This document shows positions 16,391-23,957 of a stretch of 53,863 bases of DNA, in pieces (the first letter of the stretch is position 1; each line of letters begins with the position of its first letter). Made by a program: the position numbers and the translations under genes. This DNA comes from a virus, in IMG/VR virus record IMGVR_UViG_3300025910_000011, positions 1 to 53,863 of that record. One strand, 5' to 3'. The notes under the pieces are model-generated. The model saw only the letters and a program-made list of their open reading frames with translations. It was not told where the DNA came from and made no database searches.

Positions 16391-17053
16391 ATGCCGGGGT
16401 CGTGGGAAGTGGCGTATCGCCCTTACGTTCTGACCGCTGTACTGCATACGGAAACTACGTCGATTGCATGGGCATTTGGTTTGCGTTCATTGCAATTGCC
16501 GGGGCCGGTGATTGGCATTGCGGGAATGCCCTTCGACCATGCGAGGAATACTGCGTGTATGCGTGCTCTCGAAGGGGGCTTTACACATCTTTTCTTTCTC
16601 GACAGTGACGTGATTCCGCCGCCGGATACCGTACCGCGATTGTTGGCGCATCGCCAGCAGTTCATTTCCGGTGTCTATCACCGGCGTTCTCCGCCGCATG
16701 GCATCCCGGTTATGCTGCGCAAGGGGCAATGGATCGTCAAGTACCCACCCAATCGTGTGATTGAAGTAGACCTCGTTGGCGCCGGCTGCTTGTTGATTGC
16801 TCGTGAGGTGTTGGAGAAATTACCACCGTCCCGACCAGAGGCCGGCAAACATTGGTTCGATTGGCGGGTGGATATGGGATCGATGCTGCCGCCGGGTGAA
16901 GCAACCAGCGAAGATTTCACAACGTGTCTGAACGTCAAGAGACAATTGGGCGTTCCGGTGCTCGTCGATACCAGCATCATCTGCCGTCATGTCGGGCTCG
17001 CGCAAGCGGGGTTGCATAGTATGGTTCCTTGCGAAGCTGGGCATGTGGCATAG
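16391..17053 (+). CDS. GT-A type glycosyltransferase
   Basis: 220 residues with AGGAG upstream. Core features: HARNTAC helix (about 50-57), strand THLFFLDSDV with the metal-binding Asp71-Ser-Asp73, then GVYHRR and VDLVGAGCLLIAREVL, which fit phage-encoded GT-A enzymes. A late E-D-F (about 178) and H (about 205) could be catalytic. Likely transfers a sugar from a nucleotide donor to a virion protein, DNA base or host surface glycan. The other two glycosyltransferases (20171, 21217) and the methyltransferase lie in the same run. Confidence 0.75.
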   Translation: MPGSWEVAYRPYVLTAVLHTETTSIAWAFGLRSLQLPGPVIGIAGMPFDHARNTACMRALEGGFTHLFFLDSDVIPPPDTVPRLLAHRQQFISGVYHRRSPPHGIPVMLRKGQWIVKYPPNRVIEVDLVGAGCLLIAREVLEKLPPSRPEAGKHWFDWRVDMGSMLPPGEATSEDFTTCLNVKRQLGVPVLVDTSIICRHVGLAQAGLHSMVPCEAGHVA

Positions 17054-17062
17054 GAGCATCCA

Positions 17063-17350
17063 ATGGTCTCTGAGTTGTTGAAGACGATACTTCGCGACTG
17101 TGAAAAAGCACGTCTGGCGGCCAAAGCTGCTCAAGAACGCGAAGAGGAAGCGATCAGTCAGCGAAGTCTCGCATGGAACCATGTTCATGAGTTGGAAGGG
17201 CAGTTGTACACACGTGCTGTTGCGGAATGGGGCATGCCCTTCGAGCCGCGTGTTGTTCAGACGGAAGATGGGGCCTTTTTGCTTCGGCTGGATTACAACA
17301 CGGACACGGCAATACGCCCGCGGTTGGTGATGGTGGAAAACGATGGATGA
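17063..17350 (+). CDS. Hypothetical protein with N-terminal coiled coil
   Basis: 95 residues. Residues about 8-55 are helical and charged (KTILRDCEKARLAAKAAQEREEEA), then a small beta region (EPRVVQTEDGAFLLRLDYNTDT). Its stop (17348-17350) overlaps the ATG of the truncated ORF at 17343, showing that the latter was once the next cistron. Not recognised. Confidence 0.55.
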   Translation: MVSELLKTILRDCEKARLAAKAAQEREEEAISQRSLAWNHVHELEGQLYTRAVAEWGMPFEPRVVQTEDGAFLLRLDYNTDTAIRPRLVMVENDG

Positions 17351-17435
17351 TCTACCGCCGCCGATCCTGTACAAGAGCCAGATGTATCATCTGCTCTCCA
17401 CCGGACAAGGAATGAAAAATGGCAGCCAGACTTAA
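17343..17435 (+). pseudogene. Remnant of the original 5' end of the 18065 gene
   Basis: ATG 17343 opens a 30-residue frame whose residues 3-22 match residues 8-27 of the intact gene at 18065: 16 of 20 are identical, including PPP and YKSQMYH, ending in LSTGQ. At the identical residues, 9 of 16 codons differ, all synonymously. After STGQ the similarity stops and the HNH gene begins at 17419. This is best read as the pre-insertion gene start, left behind when the HNH cassette entered near STGQ. Confidence 0.75.
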
Positions 17436-18075
17436 ACAAAAGTGGTTGCGAACACGCAAGTTGAAAAATGGGGCGTATGCAGGATGGACATGCGAAGAAA
17501 AATTCCGATCACGGTACGTCGAATCCGCTGACGAATCGTGTTGGGAATGGTTGGGGAAGAAATTACCGAAAACAGGATACGGGTTGTTCGGTGTTAGCAT
17601 CGATTCTTATTTAGCGCATCGCGTTGCTTACACGCTTGCGTATGGCAACATTCCTCGCGGCATGTTGGTATGCCATCGATGCGACAACCCCAAGTGTGTC
17701 CGTCCGGATCATTTGTTTTTGGGAACTCAGACAGACAACATGCGGGATGCGAGAGAAAAGGGGCGTTCCAGAGGCGCCCCAGCAAAGTTCTCGCTAGATC
17801 AACGTCTGCGAATGTGCGAAGAACACAAATCAGGAATCCCTGTTTCGGATATCGCGATCCGTTACGGGATCACTGATTTTTACTTCTACAAGACTTATAG
17901 GAGCTTGACGGGGGCAGGGTGCCAAACAAATAAACTGAATCCAGATAAAGTCCGTCGCATATTTGTGATGCACGCATCCGGCACGTCGCGAAAAGTCATT
18001 GCAAAAGAAATGAACGTTACCCCTACATTGATCGGCATGGTGCTTCGCGGGAGGATATGGAAACATGTCAAATGA
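17419..18075 (+). CDS. HNH homing endonuclease inserted at a gene start
   Basis: 218 residues; AAGGA precedes the ATG. An N-terminal region with CWEW, then the HNH core LVCHRCDNPKCVRPDHLF and NMRDAREKGR, then two helix-turn-helix-like segments (VSDIAIRYGI; RKVIAKEMNVTPTLIGMVLRGRIW). Same family as the 13610 enzyme. Its stop (TGA 18073-18075) overlaps the ATG 18065 of the interrupted gene, so the cassette supplies both the nuclease and a replacement start for its target, while the original start survives upstream at 17343. Confidence 0.87.
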   Translation: MAARLKQKWLRTRKLKNGAYAGWTCEEKFRSRYVESADESCWEWLGKKLPKTGYGLFGVSIDSYLAHRVAYTLAYGNIPRGMLVCHRCDNPKCVRPDHLFLGTQTDNMRDAREKGRSRGAPAKFSLDQRLRMCEEHKSGIPVSDIAIRYGITDFYFYKTYRSLTGAGCQTNKLNPDKVRRIFVMHASGTSRKVIAKEMNVTPTLIGMVLRGRIWKHVK

Positions 18076-18667
18076 CAAAATCGAAGATCGTCCTCCTCCG
18101 CTTTTTTATAAAAGTCAGATGTATCATGCTCTTTCAACTGGACAGCTAGGAAATTCGGTGCCGATGTTTTTCGGACTGGAAGAATGGCTACACGAAAAGG
18201 ACGATTGCAACCACTACGGTTTATGGGGCGTTCGCAGCTTGACGCCGGGGGACCGCAAACGCTGCCGCCTGAACGTGCCAACGGGCGAAGTAGCTGAATA
18301 CTGGTGCAAATGGTTCGGTAGCGGCGGAGGCAACATTTCCCCGATGCTGGACCGCTGGGCGGTATTGCGGGGGCAGGTACTGGAGCCTAGACATCCGCCG
18401 TTCGGTTTGACACTGGACTACGTTCCGCCTGGCAAGGTAGACGAGGAAAGCCCCTGGCATGGCAGCTTCAACAAGTACGGCACGACGGCACGCGGTATCG
18501 TTGCCTGGGAGATACTGAGGTGTTATCTCTGGCCATCCGATCTGGAGGATTTGCGAGTGTTGCTGGAACGGTATCCGGGGCACGTCGTGGAATTCAGTGC
18601 ATGTGATCGGGCAGTAGGGTTGATTGCGAACAGGAACACGGTCTGGTGGGAGGTGCGTTTGTATTGA
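18065..18667 (+). CDS. Hypothetical protein with rebuilt, recoded N-terminus
   Basis: 200 residues; ATG lies inside the HNH 3' end. Residues 8-27 repeat the start of the remnant at 17343 with different synonymous codons and a changed N-terminal extension (MSNDKIE). The body is Trp/Gly/Pro-rich, with EEWLHEKDDCNHYGLWGVRSLTPGDRKRCRLNVPTG near the start; I recognise no family. The stop overlaps the next ATG (TGATG). Its start was evidently important enough to be reconstructed after insertion. Confidence 0.65.
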   Translation: MSNDKIEDRPPPLFYKSQMYHALSTGQLGNSVPMFFGLEEWLHEKDDCNHYGLWGVRSLTPGDRKRCRLNVPTGEVAEYWCKWFGSGGGNISPMLDRWAVLRGQVLEPRHPPFGLTLDYVPPGKVDEESPWHGSFNKYGTTARGIVAWEILRCYLWPSDLEDLRVLLERYPGHVVEFSACDRAVGLIANRNTVWWEVRLY

Positions 18668-19173
18668 TGGCAAAGAACAACATCGACAAATGGTTGCTGA
18701 AAACAACGGGTAAGGACTCAGAATACTGGTTGGATTTCATCGGCCATGCCATCGTCAAGCGGTCCCATCCGATTCGCGGCGCCAAGGGACTACAGAATAC
18801 GAAGTCCGATTTATGGATGGGTGATCTGGCGACAGCGTTGTTCAAAGCGGCCCGTCCAAAGATGCTGCAATTGGCAGACGAGAACATTTCGCTGTCGCGC
18901 ATCATGGGACTGGTATTGTCGCTGTGGTCTTGCCGTGTCATCCGCGCGAAGGCTTATGATCCGCGACGCAATCCAAAGCATCGCCGCATGGCATTGGAGC
19001 GGCTGGTGCAGTACGGACGGTTGCTGACTGATTGCCTGACGGATGAATCATTGGATGCCGTCTACTTTCCATCGCAGGAATGGGATTCGCCCTACAGTCC
19101 GAACGCCAGACATGAACCGGATGAGGCGGAGAAGCGGCGACAGGACTACGGCAAACGAAAGGGGACGCGATGA
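18667..19173 (+). CDS. Hypothetical helical protein
   Basis: 168 residues from ATG 18667, which overlaps the preceding stop; the in-frame codon at 18646 is rejected because it lies inside the neighbour. Helical and basic, with SEYWLDFIGHAIVKRSHPIRG and ENISLSRIMGLVLSLWSCRVIRAKAYDP; the tail is strongly charged. No motif recognised. Overlaps the nucleotidase by four bases. Confidence 0.6.
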   Translation: MAKNNIDKWLLKTTGKDSEYWLDFIGHAIVKRSHPIRGAKGLQNTKSDLWMGDLATALFKAARPKMLQLADENISLSRIMGLVLSLWSCRVIRAKAYDPRRNPKHRRMALERLVQYGRLLTDCLTDESLDAVYFPSQEWDSPYSPNARHEPDEAEKRRQDYGKRKGTR

Positions 19174-19676
19174 AATGTCTCGTTGACCTCGATGGCGTGC
19201 TGGCCAACTTTGTCCAAGGGGCCATGCGCGTCCACAACACATGGTTCTCGTTCGACGATGTCCGGTGGGGCATTGAGGAACAATTTGGGATGGACCCCAA
19301 GAAGTTCTGGGCGAAATGCGACGAAGCCTTCTGGGCTGAACTGGAACCTACTGAGGAAAAGGTCGCACTGCTGGCGCTGGTCGAATCCTATTTTGATCCA
19401 GCCGAAATCTATATCTGCTCTTCGCCTTGCGCGACAATGGGTTCTGCTACGGGCAAGATACGGTGGGTGGAAAAGCACATACCCAATTACCGTCGCCAGC
19501 TGATACTGACTGGCCGCAAGGAACATTTCGCCAATTCCGGACGCTTGTTGATTGATGACAGCGATAGCAATTGCGAGAAATGGAGAGCAGCGGGTGGGGA
19601 TGCGTTGCTGGTGCCGCGGCCGTGGAATGACAATCGCGGCGAAAACACGATGGACTACATCCGCGGCTGGTTTTGA
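19170..19676 (+). CDS. 5'(3')-deoxyribonucleotidase-like HAD phosphatase
   Basis: 168 residues, typical for the family. Motif I VDLDGVLANF (Asp6, Asp8) starts the protein; the ICSSP segment (about 87) is motif II; KEHFA supplies the motif III Lys (about 114) and LLIDDSDSN (about 126-134) is motif IV. This order matches phage and bacterial 5'-nucleotidases of the HAD superfamily that dephosphorylate deoxynucleoside monophosphates in the cytosol. It could tune dNTP pools or remove a host nucleotide. Confidence 0.8.
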   Translation: MKCLVDLDGVLANFVQGAMRVHNTWFSFDDVRWGIEEQFGMDPKKFWAKCDEAFWAELEPTEEKVALLALVESYFDPAEIYICSSPCATMGSATGKIRWVEKHIPNYRRQLILTGRKEHFANSGRLLIDDSDSNCEKWRAAGGDALLVPRPWNDNRGENTMDYIRGWF

Positions 19677-19694
19677 AGCAGGGAGGGATTGCGA

Positions 19695-19937
19695 ATGATC
19701 CGAAGGTGTCGTGCATGCGGGGTCATAGAGGGCGGGCTCGTGTCCAAAGACATTCCCATGCAACCGTGGCCGCAACCTGATCTTTGCCCTCAATGTCCAG
19801 CCGATACGCTGTCTGATGCGGATGTTGCCATCGCTGCCATTATTGAAGCGGCGATACAGAGTACCAAAAAAGTGAGAGAGGCAGAACGTGCTGGGGAAGT
19901 CACATCTGCGGACATCATGGAAATGAGGTCGCGCTAA
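19695..19937 (+). CDS. Small zinc-knuckle protein
   Basis: 80 residues from ATG 19695 (GGGAGGG upstream; TTG at 19689 is less likely). CRACG near the N-terminus and CPQCP near residue 32 form a four-Cys zinc site; the rest is helical. Its stop overlaps the next start. Function unknown. Confidence 0.6.
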   Translation: MIRRCRACGVIEGGLVSKDIPMQPWPQPDLCPQCPADTLSDADVAIAAIIEAAIQSTKKVREAERAGEVTSADIMEMRSR

Positions 19938-20167
19938 TGGCCAAGGATTACGGTAGCTTCCAGACGCCCAAAACGATACGTCCCAATCGTTCCGATCACG
20001 TCTGGATCATTCACAACGGCAGCTACAAATACAAATGCTGCCTTTGCGGTGCTCTGACCGATCAACCGCCACCCTATCCAACACCGCCGGAATGGCTGCC
20101 GCACAAATGCGAGCCGCTGACTGATGAAGAGCGGGCGATGTCTCCCTACCTTCCTACCAAGGTCTAA
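19937..20167 (+). CDS. Small CxxC protein
   Basis: 76 residues, coupled to the previous gene. HVWIIHNGSYKYKCCLCG followed by a Pro-rich loop and HKCEPLTDEE gives a possible Cys/His zinc site. Similar short proteins are frequent in phage accessory operons; no role known. Confidence 0.6.
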   Translation: MAKDYGSFQTPKTIRPNRSDHVWIIHNGSYKYKCCLCGALTDQPPPYPTPPEWLPHKCEPLTDEERAMSPYLPTKV

Positions 20168-20170
20168 TTC

Positions 20171-21217
20171 ATGCGCATTCTGGTTGTCAGTTCCACGGTA
20201 TTTGCCTGTCCGCCGTCTGGCTATTCTGGTTTGGAGATGATCGCATGGCAGCAGGCAGACGGTCTGGTGAAGAAGGGCCATCAGGTAACGCTGATCGCAC
20301 CGCAAGGATCAGTCCTGCCGGGCGGTTCCGTCATCGCTCCGTTCCCGCCCGGTCAGGCTGATGAGCGGATGGTCTATGAGAAAACATGGCAGGAATTGCC
20401 CAAGCACGATTGCATCGTCGACCATTCCTGGCAGAAGTATGCTTATCTGCTCAAGGCCGAAGGGAAGCTCAAATCCCCAGTCCTTTCGTGGCTACATGCC
20501 CCCGTCAACACCATGATGCAGTCCCTGCCGCCGGTCGAAAAGCCGTGCATGGTTTGCATCAGCGAAGATCAACGGGCGCATCTGGAAGCGTTGTTTGCGC
20601 CCGCTCAGGCCCGTACCTGCTACAACGGCATTGATGCTCCCGGTTTCTACAAACCGATTCAGCTGCCCCGCACCCGAAGGTTCCTGTTCCTGGCAAGATT
20701 TTCAACGGTGAAGGGACCGGACATCTCAATTGACGTTTGCCGCAAGGCCGGTGTCGAATTGGACCTTGTTGGGGATACCAAGCTGACGGGGGAAGCGGAA
20801 TTCCTGCAAAGCATCATCGGTAAGGGCGACGGCAAGCAGATACGCTTTGTTGGTCCCGCTACCCGCGGCAATTGCGTTTGGTGGTATGGGCAGGCGCATG
20901 CGATGGTGCATCACAATTCTCGGTTCCGAGAGCCCTATGGACTGGCGCCCGTTGAAGCGCAGGCGTGTGGTTTGCCGGTTTGCGCCTGGGATTTTGGGGC
21001 AATGCGCGAGACGGTACAGCATGGCAAGACGGGGCTGCTGTGTCATAATTTCGATGAAGCAATCGAGCACGTCAAGATGATGGCGAACCTGTCCGACAAG
21101 GAAATGAAGGACATCCGCCAGAACTGTGTCGATAACGCTCAGAAGTTCACGGTTCAGAAGATGGTTGATCGCGTCGAATCACTTTGCAATGAAGCTGTCG
21201 AGAAGGGGGGCTGGTGA
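20171..21217 (+). CDS. Glycosyltransferase, GT4 (GT-B) type
   Basis: 348 residues. N-terminal Rossmann half starts MRILVVSSTVFACPPSGYSGLE. The C-terminal half has FLARFSTVKGPD, a GxxT/T-G turn, and the donor-site signature EPYGLAPVE (E-x7-E, about 256-264) followed by ACGLPV and KTGLL. These are classic features of retaining GT4 enzymes using a nucleotide sugar. It forms a pair with the next gene, overlapping its start by one base. Acceptor unknown: virion glycan, modified base or host surface. Confidence 0.85.
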   Translation: MRILVVSSTVFACPPSGYSGLEMIAWQQADGLVKKGHQVTLIAPQGSVLPGGSVIAPFPPGQADERMVYEKTWQELPKHDCIVDHSWQKYAYLLKAEGKLKSPVLSWLHAPVNTMMQSLPPVEKPCMVCISEDQRAHLEALFAPAQARTCYNGIDAPGFYKPIQLPRTRRFLFLARFSTVKGPDISIDVCRKAGVELDLVGDTKLTGEAEFLQSIIGKGDGKQIRFVGPATRGNCVWWYGQAHAMVHHNSRFREPYGLAPVEAQACGLPVCAWDFGAMRETVQHGKTGLLCHNFDEAIEHVKMMANLSDKEMKDIRQNCVDNAQKFTVQKMVDRVESLCNEAVEKGGW

Positions 21218-22311
21218 TGACGGTCCTCTATCTCACGGCTGATCGTGTCGGCATCGAAACTGGCGGCGGCGTCGTAACGCGCAACGAGGCCATCGCCTTG
21301 CGTGAACTGGCTGTTGAGCGCAATGAGGAATTCATCTGCTTGGGCCGCGATGAATTGCAAGCGACCGTGCGTGAAGGTGAGACGTACTTGATGGAACCGT
21401 GGCTCTGGGATGATCTGGCATGTAGCCAGATACGTGGTCGCAGCTATTCCCTCTGCCATGTCTACGCTGGTACGTTCAGTGACACCGTCGCTGAACTGCA
21501 ACGCGACGGCTGCCGCGTGGTCTACACCGCTGCTGCGCACGACGTTGCCGTCAGCAGGCGTGAACATGAAAAGCTCGGTATGCCTTATCATTACCCACAT
21601 ATCACTGATCCGCAACAGTGGCAGCAGTACGTCGCTGGCTACCTGAATGCGGACGCCCTTGTCTGTCCCTCAACGCATTCCGCCAACGTGATGCGTGGCT
21701 TTGGCGCAACGAAACCGATCCATGTCATTCCGCACGGTGTCGATCTGCCCCCTGCGGATGCGATCAAGCCGCTACCGAAGACTTTCACTGTGGGGTATCT
21801 TGGCAGCTGTGGGGCGCCGGACAAGGGCGTTATCTACCTGTTGCAAGCGTGGAAGAAACTGGCCCACCCCGATGCGTTGTTGGTGCTGGGCGGCCGTGAT
21901 TCAACGTCGCCGTGGGTACAACATTTGGTTGAGCAGTACGGCGGCAGCAATATCGTCATGACAGGATGGATTGACAGCGTCGCTGACTTTTATAATCGGC
22001 TTTCGCTGCTGGTGCAGCCGTCAGCTAGTGAGGGCTTTGGCATTGAGGTACTGGAAGCGTGTGCGATGGCCCGGCCGGTTGTTTGTAGTGATGGTGCAGG
22101 TGCGGCGGATACGCTGCCATCAGGATGGCGATTCGCCGCTACCAACGTTGATGGGTTGGCGAAATTGATAGCTCTCTCAAAAAGATGTTGTGACCATGAC
22201 ATGAACCAGTTCAGCGACTGGGGGAAAAGCATCTTTCGATCAATCGCGGAACAGCATACCTGGGACAAAATCCGTGAACGTTACAAAAGGCTATGGAGGT
22301 CGTTGCTGTGA
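21217..22311 (+). CDS. Glycosyltransferase, GT4 (GT-B) type, second copy
   Basis: 364 residues from ATG 21217 (TGATG overlap; GTG 21214 is an alternative). GT-B fold: VYTAAAHDVAVSRREHEKLG in the acceptor half, ALVCPSTHSANVMRGFG, VIPHGVDLP, GYLGSCGAPDKGV, and donor motif SEGFGIEVLE (E-x7-E) followed by ACAMARPVV. It differs clearly from its neighbour, so the two probably add different sugars in sequence. The stop overlaps the GTG of the next small gene. Confidence 0.85.
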   Translation: MTVLYLTADRVGIETGGGVVTRNEAIALRELAVERNEEFICLGRDELQATVREGETYLMEPWLWDDLACSQIRGRSYSLCHVYAGTFSDTVAELQRDGCRVVYTAAAHDVAVSRREHEKLGMPYHYPHITDPQQWQQYVAGYLNADALVCPSTHSANVMRGFGATKPIHVIPHGVDLPPADAIKPLPKTFTVGYLGSCGAPDKGVIYLLQAWKKLAHPDALLVLGGRDSTSPWVQHLVEQYGGSNIVMTGWIDSVADFYNRLSLLVQPSASEGFGIEVLEACAMARPVVCSDGAGAADTLPSGWRFAATNVDGLAKLIALSKRCCDHDMNQFSDWGKSIFRSIAEQHTWDKIRERYKRLWRSLL

Positions 22312-22457
22312 ACAAAGAAGAAGACAGCGTCCCAGGCTGCGTACTGGCTACCGCATGGGTGTTTTTCCTCGTTGTCCTTGCTGTATTGTTCACCCATCTG
22401 GACAACCGGATCAAGGCATTGGAACAGAAAGCGGCTTCGACGGAGACAGCCAAATGA
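22308..22457 (+). CDS. Tiny single-pass membrane protein, copy 1
   Basis: 49 residues from GTG 22308, which overlaps the preceding TGA; GGAGG lies nine bases upstream. One strong hydrophobic segment (about 11-31: VLATAWVFFLVVLAVLF) followed by LDNRIKALEQKA and a short polar tail. The downstream gene repeats this design and the IKALEQKA / LKALEQKA motif. Candidate for a holin-like, spanin-like or small anchor protein; no classical lysis signature is decisive. Confidence 0.6.
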   Translation: MNKEEDSVPGCVLATAWVFFLVVLAVLFTHLDNRIKALEQKAASTETAK

Positions 22458-22618
22458 CGGACGGCAAGAAATTTGACGCCTTTCAAGGCGTGATATGCGT
22501 GCTGTTTCTCGTGGTCGTATGCAGTGGATTGTTGTATTGCGCAGTCAGGGACTACCGCGACATGAAGGAACGGCTCAAGGCGCTGGAACAAAAAGCAACA
22601 ACTGAGGTGAGCAAATGA
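22454..22618 (+). CDS. Tiny single-pass membrane protein, copy 2
   Basis: 54 residues, ATGA overlap with copy 1 and with the following gene. Hydrophobic segment at about 11-29 (VICVLFLVVVCSGLLYCAV), then RDYRDMKERLKALEQKA. Clearly a diverged tandem duplicate of the 22308 protein: one transmembrane helix with a short C-terminal coiled-coil-like tail. A two-component lysis or membrane-anchoring pair is possible but not shown. Confidence 0.6.
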   Translation: MTDGKKFDAFQGVICVLFLVVVCSGLLYCAVRDYRDMKERLKALEQKATTEVSK

Positions 22619-22833
22619 ATTGGACGCAAACGGTTCCGACTGTCCCTGGCCTTTACTGGTTTGTTCGGGCGGGCTGGTCGCATCCGGAAGTAGTGCAGTT
22701 GGGCACCAATGGCAAAGGGAATTGGTGGATTTTTTATCTGGGGTCAGATGAAGATGATGGACCTGCTCGGGCCGGCGACTGGTGGATGGGACCGCTGACC
22801 GTTCCAGATATGCCTGTGGAGACTGCCAAGTGA
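22615..22833 (+). CDS. Small Trp-rich hypothetical protein
   Basis: 72 residues. PGLYWFVRAG, NWWIFYLGSD and DWWMGPL give a compact Trp-rich beta fold of the type seen in small phage proteins of unknown role. Coupled at both ends (ATGA, GTGA). Confidence 0.6.
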   Translation: MNWTQTVPTVPGLYWFVRAGWSHPEVVQLGTNGKGNWWIFYLGSDEDDGPARAGDWWMGPLTVPDMPVETAK

Positions 22834-23114
22834 CTGAAATCAAGGAACTGGCGGAATTCCTGAAAGCCTGCGAGAATGAGTTCTGGCACGACAACCCCGG
22901 CGTCCGCGCCGCTTATTCTTATCACATTGGCAAGCTGATTGCGCAGGTACAGAAGGGGGCACTGGACGAAGAAGAATACACCCGTCGCTGGCGCTGTGAA
23001 TCGCCGCAGGCTGTACCAACGTTCCCGATCAATGATGCGGCGTTCAACGAATTGAAAGCGGAACTGGACAAGCTGCGACGGTTGGTAGTGGATACGGAAC
23101 GGGGGGCGGTATGA
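22830..23114 (+). CDS. Hypothetical helical protein
   Basis: 94 residues from GTG 22830, overlapping the previous stop as GTGA. Charged and helical with a C-terminal coiled-coil-like stretch (NELKAELDKLRRLVVDTE). No motif recognised; part of the same coupled cluster, overlapping the next ATG. Confidence 0.5.
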   Translation: MTEIKELAEFLKACENEFWHDNPGVRAAYSYHIGKLIAQVQKGALDEEEYTRRWRCESPQAVPTFPINDAAFNELKAELDKLRRLVVDTERGAV

Positions 23115-23539
23115 GCCAGATTGGGCATGGAACGCAATTGCACATGGGCGGTTCCGTCGCTTCAGGCGGGCTAACGTCGGGTTTGCCCACGCCTCTCAGG
23201 ATAGAATGGCTGACGCTTACTAGCGGCGACATTGCGGGGCCGGGCGTTTCATACCAATTTCCGCAATGTGTTCGATGCAAGTTGATTTGGGCGGCAGCAA
23301 ACTGCGTGGCAGTTCATGGAATCTCCGGTTTGCAGGAATGGTGGTGCTGGCGCTGTGCTGGTTACAAGTATGAACAAGGCGGGGCCGTTCGTGGTTTTGA
23401 AACGCGCGAAGATTGGATACGTGAATCCGCCCCGTTTGTCAGCGGCGCCAATCCGTTCATGGTCGCGGATTGGTGCGAGGAACAGGGGCGGCAGAAGGAT
23501 GCTGAATACCTGAGACACCGTTACATGAGTGGAGGTTAG
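23111..23539 (+). CDS. Zinc-binding hypothetical protein
   Basis: 142 residues. CVRCK near residue 53 and CWRC near 79 form a probable zinc site; the C-terminal part has ADWCEEQGRQKDAEYLRHRY, a motif common in small proteins that carry a D-W-x-x-E-x-G helix. The N-terminus is Ser-Gly-rich as in neighbouring virion proteins. Function unknown. Confidence 0.6.
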   Translation: MSQIGHGTQLHMGGSVASGGLTSGLPTPLRIEWLTLTSGDIAGPGVSYQFPQCVRCKLIWAAANCVAVHGISGLQEWWCWRCAGYKYEQGGAVRGFETREDWIRESAPFVSGANPFMVADWCEEQGRQKDAEYLRHRYMSGG

Positions 23540-23541
23540 AC

Positions 23542-23811
23542 ATGGGCAAGATCGGTCTGAAGTTCTTCCTTGAGCATGGTCATTTCCTGGCGGTCATCCT
23601 GTCGCAACGGGAAGCCGAAGGCTATCTCAAGATGCTGGCGCAGGATACCCCGCCCAAGACGTTGCGGGGTATGGATGGCGATCAGATCGCGTGGCTGCTG
23701 GACACGAAGAAGATCGTCGGTGTCCATACGTTCGATCCGACCGAGATGATGGAGTCGCAGAAGCAAACTACTCAGCAGCCGTGGCCGGGTATGTATCGGT
23801 CGGGGAACTAA
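23542..23811 (+). CDS. Small hypothetical protein
   Basis: 89 residues, GGAGG upstream. LKFFLEHGHFLAVILSQREAEGYLKML then a mixed alpha/beta region (IAWLLDTKKIVGVHTFDP). Possibly a small alpha/beta regulator or structural protein; no family recognised. It closes the coupled cluster before the structured gap. Confidence 0.55.
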   Translation: MGKIGLKFFLEHGHFLAVILSQREAEGYLKMLAQDTPPKTLRGMDGDQIAWLLDTKKIVGVHTFDPTEMMESQKQTTQQPWPGMYRSGN

Positions 23812-23816
23812 ACGGC

Positions 23817-23914
23817 CGTATACCAACGCGCCAGGATCGCGTAGGAACGCTTCCAATCGCAAAAGCGGGATTCCCCTAGTTGCGGACGACACAACGCGGT
23901 ATACGCGATCCTGG
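23817..23914 (+). ncRNA. Structured intergenic region with 13-bp long-range stem
   Basis: CCAGGATCGCGTA (23831-23843) and TACGCGATCCTGG (23902-23914) are perfect inverted repeats separated by 58 bases. Inside the loop, GGAACGCTTCC (23844-23854) and GTTG...CAAC could form smaller hairpins. A second dyad GTATACC (23817-23823) and GGTATAC (23898-23904) competes with the main stem. The region lies in a 146-base gap before the methyltransferase gene. It could be a structured leader RNA or riboswitch-like switch, a small RNA or a DNA cruciform/attachment site; the sequence alone does not decide. Confidence 0.5.
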
Positions 23915-23957
23915 AACGATTACGGGGTATTCCAACGGGTACAAGGAACCAAAAACG

